In this document: piece after piece, positions 52,800 to 61,334 of the stretch
Layout of the letters: each line of letters begins with the position of its first letter
How positions within the stretch are numbered: position 1 is the stretch's first letter
Assembly (NCBI GenBank): GCA_020634245.1
Contig: JACKCC010000007.1
Coordinates: forward strand, 372,001 to 436,000
From: Ardenticatenaceae bacterium
GTDB lineage: Bacteria > Chloroflexota > Anaerolineae > Promineifilales > Promineifilaceae
Length of the DNA: 64,000 bases
Direction of reading: 5' to 3'
The notes under the pieces: generated by a model
Seen by the model: only the letters and a program-made list of their open reading frames with translations
Databases searched by the model: none
Told to the model about the DNA's origin: nothing
Position numbers and translations under genes: made by a program

Positions 52800-54212
52800 A
52801 TGAGTCTGATGAAACGTCATTCCAACCCACCGATGAATCATTATGTTGTTACCTATTTTGAGGCTTTTCAGGATGGGTCAATGTCTGATGCTGAAACCGG
52901 GCGCTTCCAACAGCATCTCGCTGACTGCCAAGAGTGCCGGGTTTGGGTTGACCGGCAAGAAAATCTTATTGAGCGCCTGCAAATGGAGGCCTCACCACAA
53001 CACCGTTTATCACCAACAGCCTCCGAGCGTGTACAGCACAACCTGTACGGCCGTATGCGGAGGGCCATGATCATGAATAACGTAAAAACATTTGTGGGGG
53101 CAACGGCCGGCCTGGCCGTCCTGGTCGTCATTGTCGGCTTCTTCGTCTTGCAGGCCGGAAACTTCAAAACAATCGATCCAGCAGCGGGGACACCAGAACC
53201 AACTCCTATACCGCCAACTTTGAACGCCATCTCTATTGCCTTGACGCAGCAGGCCTTAACGTCAACACCGATTCCCCCACCAAGCGAACTTGATGAACAA
53301 CTTTTCGAGGCGGTCGCTGCCAAAGACACGGCCGCCGTTGAAAAATTCTTGAATGATGGCGCTAATCCCAATACCATCAATGCGGACGGCCTTCCCGTTT
53401 TGTTACGAGCGATCCGAGGCGCATGGGCAAGCGGCAACAACGATATTGTCGAGCTGCTTTTAGCGTTTGGCGCTGATGTAAATGAACACAACGGGAGTGA
53501 CTTTGCCTGTCTTCCACAAGCGGCTTATTCAGGCCAACTTGAGGTTGCCCAGTTACTGCTTGACGCGGGGGCGGATGTCAATGCGACAAAGACCTTCACT
53601 TCGTGGACTGGAGCCATACAATTGCAAGCACCAGCCCTGCTGCATGCAGTTGATGGCAATTATATTGAAGTGGCCGAACTGCTGATCGAACATGGCGCCA
53701 ATGTCAATCAAACCGAAATGGCCCACAATGTTTATCCGCTATTTGTCGCTGCCTTTTCCAACTATTCCGAAATGGTCACGCTCCTTCTTGATAGTGGGGC
53801 CAATCCTGCTATCCGTACCGGATGGGAAACGGGCAATACGGCATTGCATGGGGCGGCCTATAATGGAGCAGTAGAAGCTGTCCAGGCACTGCTGGATGGC
53901 GGAGCCGACGTAAACGTTCAAACGAACACAGGCTTGACCCCATTAATGTACGCAATTAGCGAAAGTATCCACCGCCGGACAGAAATCGTTACCACGCTTC
54001 TGGAAGGAGGGGCGGATCCGAACGCGCAAGATATTAACGGCGACACAGCCCTTCACCATGCTGCCAGGAGGGGGCAATCCGACATACTCTTGCTTGTGAT
54101 TGAGCATGGCGCATTGTTGGATATAGAGAATAACAGTGGCAAAACGGCCGTTGACATTGCCGCAACCGACGAAATCGCTGAGATGCTGCGCGAAGCCGGT
54201 GCAGCAGAATAA
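52800..54212 (+). CDS. Zinc anti-sigma factor with membrane span and ankyrin ectodomain
   Basis: 470 residues from the ATG at 52800; a start at 52833 would leave the same domains. Residues about 12-60 form a zinc anti-sigma domain (RFQQHLADCQECRVW, HxxxCxxC). One membrane span lies near 95-120 (GATAGLAVLVVIVGFFVLQA), then a Pro/Thr stalk and, from about 165, seven or eight ankyrin repeats (LLLDAGADVNA, LLIEHGANVNQ, LLDGGADVNVQ, LLEGGADPNAQ). Ankyrin repeats are a binding surface, here outside the membrane. They probably sense a partner and control the sigma factor inside. The combination is unusual. Confidence 0.85.
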   Translation: MSLMKRHSNPPMNHYVVTYFEAFQDGSMSDAETGRFQQHLADCQECRVWVDRQENLIERLQMEASPQHRLSPTASERVQHNLYGRMRRAMIMNNVKTFVGATAGLAVLVVIVGFFVLQAGNFKTIDPAAGTPEPTPIPPTLNAISIALTQQALTSTPIPPPSELDEQLFEAVAAKDTAAVEKFLNDGANPNTINADGLPVLLRAIRGAWASGNNDIVELLLAFGADVNEHNGSDFACLPQAAYSGQLEVAQLLLDAGADVNATKTFTSWTGAIQLQAPALLHAVDGNYIEVAELLIEHGANVNQTEMAHNVYPLFVAAFSNYSEMVTLLLDSGANPAIRTGWETGNTALHGAAYNGAVEAVQALLDGGADVNVQTNTGLTPLMYAISESIHRRTEIVTTLLEGGADPNAQDINGDTALHHAARRGQSDILLLVIEHGALLDIENNSGKTAVDIAATDEIAEMLREAGAAE

Positions 54213-54313
54213 CACTGGCAAACAAATTTAGTTTTAAGCTGAGCAGTTTAGTTACTCAGCTAAATACTGTGTGGCTTGGTGCTGAAGAAGCATACAAGCA
54301 AGGAGATGGAAAA

Positions 54314-54799
54314 ATGAAAAAAGGATTATTGCTACTCATGACAGCACTGATGATTACACTTTTGTTTGCGTCGTTTTCAACCGTTGCCGCGAAGCCCAAT
54401 GCGCCTATTCTATGTTTGGTAGACATGTCACATAACGGGGCTTATTGGGAAGGAGAGGTTTACGGATGCAGCCTCGCAGGAATAATCCGGTTTGATCCCG
54501 ACCCGGAAAATCCATCCTATCCTGCGGGTAAAACGCTGCACTTCTTTGAATTATTCACCATTGAACCAGATAGCGGAGGCGTAATCCAAGGGAATACAGT
54601 GGGGGTCGGGCATCTCTACGAGCCGTTCAAGTTTAGGGCTAACGGCTGGGTAACAGATGCGACGGAACAATGGTCGCATTTGGTAGGAAACAAGTATTTC
54701 GAAATGGGTACGTCAACCGATCCATTGGACCCATCAATTCCTTTAGCTGCTAACGGCATGGAAATGAGAATAGTACCCACTCAGCGGCCTATGCCCTAA
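54314..54799 (+). CDS. Secreted protein of unknown function
   Basis: 161 residues from the ATG at 54314 (AGGAG eight bases upstream) with a signal peptide MKKGLLLLMTALMITLLFAS ending near VAAKPNA. The mature part of about 130 residues is beta-rich, with Cys in PILCLVDMS and YGCSLAG. No family is recognised. It may be part of the sigma/anti-sigma unit or its target: it follows the ankyrin protein by 101 bases and ends at a strong terminator. Confidence 0.7.
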   Translation: MKKGLLLLMTALMITLLFASFSTVAAKPNAPILCLVDMSHNGAYWEGEVYGCSLAGIIRFDPDPENPSYPAGKTLHFFELFTIEPDSGGVIQGNTVGVGHLYEPFKFRANGWVTDATEQWSHLVGNKYFEMGTSTDPLDPSIPLAANGMEMRIVPTQRPMP

Positions 54800-54833
54800 T
54801 TGACTTGAATCCTGTCCTTTGTATGTACCAAAT

Positions 54834-54866
54834 AAAAACCCGATTTCTTGAAGAAATCGGGTTTTT
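54834..54866. terminator. Two-way intrinsic terminator
   Basis: A near-perfect stem AAAAACCCGATTTCTT with its complement around a short loop, with A run before and T run after. It separates the convergent secreted-protein and primary sigma genes. Confidence 0.88.
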
Positions 54867-54890
54867 GTAATTCACAAGTTAGTGGGCAAT

Positions 54891-56141
54891 TTAGTTGAGA
54901 TATTGCCGCAAGTGTCCGGCGAAGTTGGGGTGGCGTAGTTTGCGCAGCGCTTCTTTTTCTAGCTGACGAATGCGCTCGCGGGACAGGCCAAACATTTCGC
55001 CGACTTCTTTCAATGTGCGCGATTCGCCGTCTTGCAGGCCGTAACGCAGGCGCAAGATGCGGGCTTCACGCGGGGTGAGCTGGTCTAAAATGTCACCCAG
55101 TTCTTCGGTGAGCATCTGGCTGGCAACGGCCTCGGCCGGCGGCGGCGCTTCCACGTCTTCGATGAAGTCACCCAGTTCGGCATCGGATTCGTCGCCGACG
55201 GGGCGTTCCAGGTGGACGGGCTGGCGGCTGGTGCGCAGCATCCAGCGAACCCGGTCGGCGGGTAATTCCATGTATTTGGCGATTTCTTCGGCGGTGGGTT
55301 GACGGCCGTATTCCTGTTCCAACTCTTGGGCAATCTGGTAGAGCTTACTAATCCGTCCGCCTAAATGGGCCGGGATACGGATGGTACGGCCGTGATTGGC
55401 CAACGCCCGCGTTACCGCCTGGCGAATCCACCAGGTCGCATACGTGCTAAACCGGTTGCCTCGGCGGTAATCATATTTTTCCACCGCTTTCATCAAGCCA
55501 ACATTGCCTTCCTGAATCAAATCCAGGAATTGCAAGCCGCGCCCACGATATTTCTTGGCAATGCTGACCACCAGACGGGTATTAGCACGAATGAGATGGG
55601 CACGGGCCGCGTCACCAATCTCTTGGGCCAGTTCCAGTTTATCACGTTCATCAAGCGAAAGATTTTCTTGCTTTAACGATTGCATCGCCGCGCGGCCGGC
55701 TTCAATTTCCATCGCCAGTTGCACTTCTTCCTCGGCTGTCAGAAGCTGCTGCTGACCCATTTCCCGGAAATAAAGACCTACCGAATCGTCAATGGGCACA
55801 TTGCTTAAATCGAACAATGGCGCTGTGTGCGGAGAGTCTTCAACGTCCTCATCATCCAGCTCTAAATCTTCTGGCAAGCTGCCAGTGAAGCCGCTGTCAT
55901 CGTCATCAGTACCTCCAGCCATCGCTTCATTGGCTTCTTCTTCATTCTCATAAATGGGAATACCTGCTGCCTGAGCCTCTTCCATTATCGCTTCCAAAAG
56001 GGTGAGATTATTTTCGATGTCCGGCCACGTCTCTAAAATTTGATCGTATGTAATAAAGCCTTGTTCCGCGCCTTCATTTAACAAAACACTCAGTCCAACA
56101 ACATCGACCTCACTACCAAATGGGTTTTTTCGTTCACTCAT
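54891..56141 (-). CDS. Primary-type RNA polymerase sigma-70 factor
   Basis: A 416-residue sigma-70 protein with all parts: an N-terminal region 1.1-like segment (LNEGAEQGFITYDQILETWP), acidic linker, region 1.2 (DSVGLYFREMGQQQLLT), region 2 (LIRANTRLVVSIAKKYRGRG, LQFLDLIQEGNVGLMKAVEK, RFSTYATWWIRQAVTRAL), region 3 and region 4 (SRTLKEVGEMFGLSRERIRQ). The region 1.1 argues for the housekeeping factor (RpoD/SigA). Promoters in this window match the TTGACA/TATAAT consensus such a factor would read. A promoter lies at 56346-56375. Confidence 0.95.
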   Translation of the reverse strand: MSERKNPFGSEVDVVGLSVLLNEGAEQGFITYDQILETWPDIENNLTLLEAIMEEAQAAGIPIYENEEEANEAMAGGTDDDDSGFTGSLPEDLELDDEDVEDSPHTAPLFDLSNVPIDDSVGLYFREMGQQQLLTAEEEVQLAMEIEAGRAAMQSLKQENLSLDERDKLELAQEIGDAARAHLIRANTRLVVSIAKKYRGRGLQFLDLIQEGNVGLMKAVEKYDYRRGNRFSTYATWWIRQAVTRALANHGRTIRIPAHLGGRISKLYQIAQELEQEYGRQPTAEEIAKYMELPADRVRWMLRTSRQPVHLERPVGDESDAELGDFIEDVEAPPPAEAVASQMLTEELGDILDQLTPREARILRLRYGLQDGESRTLKEVGEMFGLSRERIRQLEKEALRKLRHPNFAGHLRQYLN

Positions 56142-56345
56142 AGCTTAAAAAAGCTCCCAGCTTTTAATTTTTTTGGGGAAGAAACGAACCTCAAATAAGG
56201 TCTTGGAGAGATGCAAACAAAAACCGATGAATCAAGTTAATCACTGATCCTCGATGATTTGAGGATTTTCTGTTTGAATCAGGTGGATAGCTTTCCGAAA
56301 ATCCTGCACTTGCACCCAATAAAATTCTCTTCCCAACAAGGGTGC

Positions 56346-56375
56346 AGTCTAGCATATTCGAAACCCAAAAGTCAA
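56346..56375 (-). promoter_or_regulatory. Sigma-70-type promoter of primary sigma gene
   Basis: On the minus strand TTGACT (56375-56370), 18 bases, TAGACT (56351-56346). The 5' leader would be about 200 bases. The 288-base gap 56142-56429 holds nothing else I can name. Confidence 0.55.
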
Positions 56376-56429
56376 GCCCGAATATTGTTCAGAATTGAGG
56401 TTTTAGCCGGTATTAATTTCTCTATAAGT

Positions 56430-57272
56430 TTAGTTTTGTGAACGGGTTTTTATGACCTCGTCTACCCCCAATAGAGGGGTGTCTAACACGGCCGTTCCCA
56501 GTCGCAAATCCAATCTACAGTCCAACGGCCAACGGCCGCTGACAGAAGGGCCGATGGTCAGTGTATCACGCGGCTGCACCTGCCAAAAATCGAGCAGTCT
56601 GAGAGAAAATTCGGCGCGGCTTATCGCTTGCCTGCCGGCCACGTTGAGGACACCGGTGAAGTCACTATCCGCCAATTCCAAACAGGCGCGGCTTAACGTT
56701 TCCACCCAAACGGGGTTGCGAATTTGATTGTCAAATAACTGCACCGGTTCACCGGCTGCCAGGGCGCGCGCCATCCAGGCTGTGCCGTGATCGATCTCTT
56801 TCAACCCGTATATGAGAGAGGTGCGAATGATGACGTGATTCGGGTTTTCAGCGACGATGGCTTCGGCGTCGGCTTTGGCACGGCCGTATTCGTTCACCGG
56901 GCTGGGTACGGCCGTTTCATCATAAGGCGGATTCAACCCATCAAAAATGCTGTCGGTGGAGAGGTGGATGAAACGCGCCCCGTTTTCGGCCGCCGCCCGA
57001 AGCACATTTTGCGTGCCCTGCCGGATCACGCTGCCCATGTCGCTGCCCCGGTTGGAACCAACGGTGTGGATGATGACCTGGGGCTGAAACTGACGGATAA
57101 GTCGGGTAACGGCCGTTGCCTCACGCACATCTAGCAGCCTGCCAAAAGCCAAATTGAGCGGATCGTTGTTAAAAAATGTATAGCCAACGTCGTGGATTGG
57201 GGTGGCCAGCAGCGTTAAACAACGGCCCAGGTAGCTGCCGCCCCCAGTGATCAAGATACGCCGTTTACTCAT
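56430..57272 (-). CDS. RmlD-like NAD(P)-dependent sugar-nucleotide reductase
   Basis: A 280-residue extended SDR protein. The cofactor loop is ITGGGSYLGRCL near residues 6-17. The RmlD-like DSIFDG and the catalytic-Tyr region NEYGRAKADAEAIV (YxxxK variant YGRAK) follow. Later segments resemble dTDP-4-dehydrorhamnose reductase. Substrate is unconfirmed. Its start overlaps the RNase III stop by 8 bases, so the two are co-transcribed. Confidence 0.85.
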   Translation of the reverse strand: MSKRRILITGGGSYLGRCLTLLATPIHDVGYTFFNNDPLNLAFGRLLDVREATAVTRLIRQFQPQVIIHTVGSNRGSDMGSVIRQGTQNVLRAAAENGARFIHLSTDSIFDGLNPPYDETAVPSPVNEYGRAKADAEAIVAENPNHVIIRTSLIYGLKEIDHGTAWMARALAAGEPVQLFDNQIRNPVWVETLSRACLELADSDFTGVLNVAGRQAISRAEFSLRLLDFWQVQPRDTLTIGPSVSGRWPLDCRLDLRLGTAVLDTPLLGVDEVIKTRSQN

Positions 57273-57987
57273 CCGGCAACGGCCCAGGCTCGCCGCCCAG
57301 TGCTTCGACCCGTTTCAAGGCATCCCCGGCAGCGGATTGGGCAGCGGATTGTTTGGAACGGCCGTTGCCTTCACCCCACACCTTGTCGCCAACCAATGCC
57401 TGTACGGTAAACATTTTGGCATGGTCCGGGCCGGATGAACCCACAACAACATAATGCGGCGTAATATTGAAATGGGCCTGTGCCCACACCTGAAACTCGC
57501 TTTTGGCATCAATATGCAGCGAATCATCCATGATTGCGACTAACGCCGGGCCAATCAGCGGTTCAATTAAATTTTTTACTACTGCCAATCCCTGATCCAG
57601 GTAAATCGCGCCGGTTAATGCCTCGAATGCGGCACACAAAAGCGGTGTCCGTTCCCGTCCACCGCTTTCGGCTTCACCTAGTCCCAACAATAAATAATGG
57701 CCGACTTCCAACTTACGCGAAAATTCAGCCAGCGTTTCGGTGCGCACCAAAGCCGCCCGCAAACTGGTCAACTCCCCCTCCTTCATCTCCGGGAAGCGAT
57801 GATAAAGATACGCACCCACCAGAAAATCAAGGACAGCATCCCCCAGGAATTCCAGCCGCTCGTTATCTTCCAACGCCGTCCCCGGATTTTCATTCAGGTA
57901 AGAGCGATGCGTCAAGGCGCGGGAAAGCAGTGACTTATCCCTAAATTCCAGGCCCAATTCGGCCTCAAGTTCTTTTAAGTTATCCAT
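57265..57987 (-). CDS. rnc: Ribonuclease III
   Basis: A 240-residue RNase III that cuts double-stranded RNA in rRNA and mRNA processing. The catalytic signature NERLEFLGDAVLD lies near residues 41-53 and the second acidic site is in LLCAAFEALTGAIYLDQG. A C-terminal dsRNA-binding domain follows (AKSEFQVWAQAHFN, GEGNGRSKQSAAQSAAGDAL). Length is normal. The usual acpP-fabF partners are partly here: fabF is upstream, but no acyl carrier gene lies between. Confidence 0.95.
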   Translation of the reverse strand: MDNLKELEAELGLEFRDKSLLSRALTHRSYLNENPGTALEDNERLEFLGDAVLDFLVGAYLYHRFPEMKEGELTSLRAALVRTETLAEFSRKLEVGHYLLLGLGEAESGGRERTPLLCAAFEALTGAIYLDQGLAVVKNLIEPLIGPALVAIMDDSLHIDAKSEFQVWAQAHFNITPHYVVVGSSGPDHAKMFTVQALVGDKVWGEGNGRSKQSAAQSAAGDALKRVEALGGEPGPLPDE

Positions 57988-58228
57988 TGTTTGTGTGGGA
58001 GTAAAACGTCAACCGTAAAACGTAAACATACCATCTACGTTCCACGGGTCACATTTCACGCCATTATTCCTCAAATGAAATGGCCGGGATTGGGCAATAT
58101 CAATTACCCAACCCCCTGATTCTACATGAGTCTGGTATCCGCAAACCGCAGTCTGTATACCATTTTCGGCACATTTTCTAGTAGTGAAAATTTCGGGTTA
58201 CCGAATACGGGCACAAGTGTATCACCAG

Positions 58229-59470
58229 TTACGCAAATTCTTTAATGATTAACACCGCATTATGGCCGCCAAAGCCAAAGGCATTGTTCATACACACGCG
58301 AACGCGGGCCGGACGCGGTGTATTAGGCACGTAGTCCAAGTCGCAGGCGGGGTCAGGGGTTTTATAGTTGATGGTTGGCGGCAGAATCTGGTCGCGAATG
58401 GCCAGGGTGCAAAAAACTGTTTCGATGGCCCCGGTTGCACCCATAATGTGGCCGGTCATGGATTTAGTGGAGCTAACGGCCGTTTTATACGCATGGTCAC
58501 CTAGAGCAGCCTTGATAGCGGCCGTTTCCGATGAATCGTTCAGTTGTGTAGAGGTACCATGAGCACTAATGTAATCGACATCCTGCGGTTGCAAACAGGC
58601 ATCGGCCAACGCCTTTCGCATAGCACGAGCAGCCCCTTCGCCCCCTTCTGCCGGAGCAGTGATATGGTGTGCATCGGTCGTCTGACCATAGCCAACAACC
58701 TCAGCCAATATTGCTGCGCCGCGAGCCTGCGCATTTTCCAGGCTTTCCAACACCAGCGCGCCGGCCCCTTCACCCACAACCAGGCCATCCCGCTCTTTGT
58801 CAAAAGGCTGTGGCACGCCGCTTTCTTTGCCGGACGTTGCTCCGGCACGCTCGAAACCGGCCACGGCAACGGCCGTAATAATTGTTTCGCTGCCACCGGC
58901 CAGAGCCGCCACCAAATCACCGCGCTGAATCGCCTTGAAGGCATGGCCAATGGCATCAGAACCAGAAGCACAGGCCGTAGCGATGGTTGTACTGGGGCCA
59001 TGAATGCCGTAATCAATAGCCAGCATTCCGGCCGCGCCGTTAGGCATAATCATCGTGATGGCAAAGGGACTGACACGGCGCACTCCTTTTTCCAGGACAA
59101 TATGCTCCTGATTGACCAGGGTTTGGATACCACCGACGCCGGTACCAAAGAAAATGCCGATGCGCTCCCGGTTTTCATCGGTAATGGCAAGGCCGGACTG
59201 CCGCATGGCTTCGTTGGCCGCAACAGTGGCAAACTGCTGGAAACGGTCGCGGCGGCGGGCTTCACGCCGGTCTAAAAACGCTTCCGGGTCAAAGTTTTTG
59301 ACTTCGCAAATTGCGCCAGATGTATGTTCACTCTTATCAATTTGGGTGAATGGGCCGAGGCCGGATTGCCCGGCCAGAATGGCAGCCCAGGTGTCGGGAA
59401 CATTGTGGCCCAGCGGGGTAATAAGGCCGGTACCGGTGATGACAACGCGGCTATGATGGTTGTTATTCAT
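58229..59470 (-). CDS. fabF: Beta-ketoacyl-ACP synthase II
   Basis: A 413-residue condensing enzyme of fatty acid synthesis that extends acyl-ACP with malonyl-ACP. The catalytic Cys is in TIATACASGSDAIG, the two His in ISAHGTSTQLND and SMTGHIMGATGAIE. It starts MNNNHHSRVVITGTGLITPLG with an AGAAGG site upstream. The 240-base gap to rnc has no acpP gene. Confidence 0.96.
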   Translation of the reverse strand: MNNNHHSRVVITGTGLITPLGHNVPDTWAAILAGQSGLGPFTQIDKSEHTSGAICEVKNFDPEAFLDRREARRRDRFQQFATVAANEAMRQSGLAITDENRERIGIFFGTGVGGIQTLVNQEHIVLEKGVRRVSPFAITMIMPNGAAGMLAIDYGIHGPSTTIATACASGSDAIGHAFKAIQRGDLVAALAGGSETIITAVAVAGFERAGATSGKESGVPQPFDKERDGLVVGEGAGALVLESLENAQARGAAILAEVVGYGQTTDAHHITAPAEGGEGAARAMRKALADACLQPQDVDYISAHGTSTQLNDSSETAAIKAALGDHAYKTAVSSTKSMTGHIMGATGAIETVFCTLAIRDQILPPTINYKTPDPACDLDYVPNTPRPARVRVCMNNAFGFGGHNAVLIIKEFA

Positions 59471-59487
59471 TTACCTTCTCCAAAATG

Positions 59488-59546
59488 CGGAAGTATGAAT
59501 GCTGAGTGATAAACGCCAGGTTCATCACTCAGCATTCATACTTCCG
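59488..59546. repeat. Perfect 23-bp inverted repeat between fabF and mazG-like gene
   Basis: CGGAAGTATGAATGCTGAGT plus GAT at 59488-59510 and the perfect complement at 59524-59546 flank 13 bases. The last codons and stop of the MazG-like gene lie in the right arm. No T run follows. Confidence 0.85.
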
Positions 59547-59842
59547 AAATGTTGTTTTTCTTGCCAGCGTTGTTCGTATTTTTGCAAGGTAACGGTGAAG
59601 GCTTCGTCTAAATCCACGCCGGCAGCCGTAGCGAGCTGGCAAAGGCTGTACAGGACGTCGCCCAGTTCGCCGGAGAGTTTGGGTGTGGGGGAAAACGGCC
59701 GTTTCCCATAATCCGTCCCCAACAAAATCTCCTTGGCAACTTCGCCCAGCTCGCTCATTAAATCTAATGCATAAACACTGGGCGGATGGGATAAGTTGTG
59801 ATTTTGGCTGAATTGGGCGGCTTTTGTTTGCCAATTGCTCAT
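59525..59842 (-). CDS. MazG-like nucleotide pyrophosphohydrolase
   Basis: 105 residues from the ATG at 59842; an ATG at 59884 lies in repeat DNA. The metal-binding helices are LDLMSELGEVAKEIL and LSGELGDVLYSLCQLA, giving the ExxE and ExxD acidic set of MazG/iMazG proteins. It would hydrolyse NTPs or modified NTPs to monophosphates. Its last residues (FGSMNAE) come from the inverted repeat. Confidence 0.88.
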   Translation of the reverse strand: MSNWQTKAAQFSQNHNLSHPPSVYALDLMSELGEVAKEILLGTDYGKRPFSPTPKLSGELGDVLYSLCQLATAAGVDLDEAFTVTLQKYEQRWQEKQHFGSMNAE

Positions 59843-59897
59843 GATTTGTGATAAATGATTGAAGATTGAAAAGTGAGCAATCATTAATCTTCAATCT

Positions 59898-60614
59898 TTA
59901 ATTATCCTCTTCCGTCGGCCGGTAGTGGCCCTCGACCCAGACGCTTTTGTCCGGGCCAACTTCCTTTTTCCAAACAGGCACGATTTCCTTAAGCCGGTCG
60001 ATGCCGTAGCGGGCGGCGTCAAAAACGCCCTGGTCACGATGGCCGGCAGCGCAGGCAACAAATGTGGTATGCTGCCCCACATCCAGCTTGCCAATGCGCT
60101 GGACGATGGCAATGCCTTTGACCTGGGGCCAGCGCTGCCAGATTTCGCGGGCAATTTGAGCCATCTTGTCTCCAGCCATTTCGGAATATGCTTCATATTC
60201 CAGGTGGATGGTTTGCGGCGGCATGCCTTCGCGTTGGGTCTGGCCGCGCACGAAGCCAGTGAAGCTGACAATTGCACCCACGTCGGGCTGGTTTAACCGG
60301 GCGTGGATGGCATTGAGGTCGAACTCTTCTTCGGTGATGGCAAAGTATGTTGGATGTGGAATCTCGCTGCTGCCGCCGCTGACGGGCGGGAACAGGGCGA
60401 CTTCATCACCGGGCCAGATGGGTGTCGTTGCAGCAGCAAAGTTTTTGTTGACGGCGACAAGAGCGGAAGGCAGAATGGGGGCCAGGTTGGGGTGTACGGC
60501 CGTTAACACATCCAACAACGTCTGCACCGTCGCTGGTTCATCCAGGCTGATTTCTATCCGGTCACGCCCGGCGCGATCTTTAAGGGTGGCGAATAAGCGA
60601 ATTTGTAGTTTCAT
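59898..60614 (-). CDS. MoaD-MoaE fusion (molybdopterin synthase)
   Basis: A 238-residue fusion. Residues 1-82 are MoaD (MKLQIRLFATLKDRAG; PVSGG at about 78-82). From about 90 to the end is MoaE, the large subunit (VGAIVSFTGFVRGQT, IHLEYEAYSEMA, WKKEVGPDKSVWVEGHY). The pair turns cPMP into molybdopterin. MoaD needs a free C-terminal Gly-Gly; here it is internal, so cutting after GG is expected, as for mycobacterial MoaX. MoaC lies upstream in the same direction. Confidence 0.92.
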   Translation of the reverse strand: MKLQIRLFATLKDRAGRDRIEISLDEPATVQTLLDVLTAVHPNLAPILPSALVAVNKNFAAATTPIWPGDEVALFPPVSGGSSEIPHPTYFAITEEEFDLNAIHARLNQPDVGAIVSFTGFVRGQTQREGMPPQTIHLEYEAYSEMAGDKMAQIAREIWQRWPQVKGIAIVQRIGKLDVGQHTTFVACAAGHRDQGVFDAARYGIDRLKEIVPVWKKEVGPDKSVWVEGHYRPTEEDN

Positions 60615-60728
60615 AGTCGTATAGTCTGGTAGTCTTGTAGTTCGATAGTCTCGTAGTCCAATAGTCTTGTAGGGTAGAGGATCACCTCTTCACCCTTTCA
60701 CTCAAGCGACCTTTGGTCGCCCACCCCT
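60615..60728. repeat. Tandem-like word repeat (tagtctYgtag)
   Basis: tagtctggtagtcttgtag and related 9-10 base words repeat about six times, followed by ctcaagcgacctttggtcgc, wording related to 21985 and 48670. Confidence 0.6.
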
Positions 60729-61211
60729 TCATTCCTTGGTCGTAAACGTTCCACTTTGGCCACCGGATTTATGAACGACGCGCACGTCGCTGATGCGCAT
60801 ACCCCGGTCAACGGCTTTGGCCATGTCGTAAATGGTGAGGCCGGCCACGGATACGGCCGTTAACGCCTCCATCTCCACGCCCGTTTTACCACGCAGTCGG
60901 ACGGTGGCTTCAATATCCACCCGGCTTTCAGCCACATTGGGCGTGCAGTTCACATCGATGTGGGTGAGCAGCAGCGGGTGGCAAAGCGGGATCAGGTCGC
61001 TGGTGCGTTTGGCGGCCATCACCCCGGCTAACTGGGCTGTGGTCAAGACATCCCCTTTTTTCAGATTTCCTTCTATAATGAGCCGTAACGTTTCCGGCTG
61101 CATGGTCACGCTGCCGCGAGCGACAGCGACTCGTTCTGTATCGGCTTTGTGGCCGACGTCAACCATTTTGGCCCGGCCGGATTCATCGAGATGGGTTAAT
61201 TGTTTAGACAT
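60729..61211 (-). CDS. moaC: Cyclic pyranopterin monophosphate synthase accessory protein MoaC
   Basis: 160 residues from the ATG at 61211. Conserved segments are KMVDVGHKADTERVAVA, KRTSDLIPLCHPLLLTHIDV and GVEMEALTAVSVAGLTIYDM. It forms cPMP with MoaA in molybdenum cofactor synthesis. MoaA is not in the window. It is read towards the MoaD-MoaE fusion with 114 bases of repeat between. Confidence 0.95.
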   Translation of the reverse strand: MSKQLTHLDESGRAKMVDVGHKADTERVAVARGSVTMQPETLRLIIEGNLKKGDVLTTAQLAGVMAAKRTSDLIPLCHPLLLTHIDVNCTPNVAESRVDIEATVRLRGKTGVEMEALTAVSVAGLTIYDMAKAVDRGMRISDVRVVHKSGGQSGTFTTKE

Positions 61212-61334
61212 GGGCACGATATTATAGAAGGAAGGGCAAGGTTGCAAGTGGCAGGTGGCAAAGTTGCGTGGTTGCGAAGTTGCACTTCGCCACTCCACTA
61301 CTCCGCCACTTTAAAACTCTAACACTTTTTCACC

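Noticed and set aside
57988..58228. Possible acpP gene between rnc and fabF, expected from common gene order
   Set aside because: No frame with the DSL phosphopantetheine motif is present; the gap holds repeat-like DNA.
60615..60672. Possible CRISPR array from repeated words
   Set aside because: The repeats are 9-10 bases, degenerate and without unique spacers of constant length; no cas gene is present.
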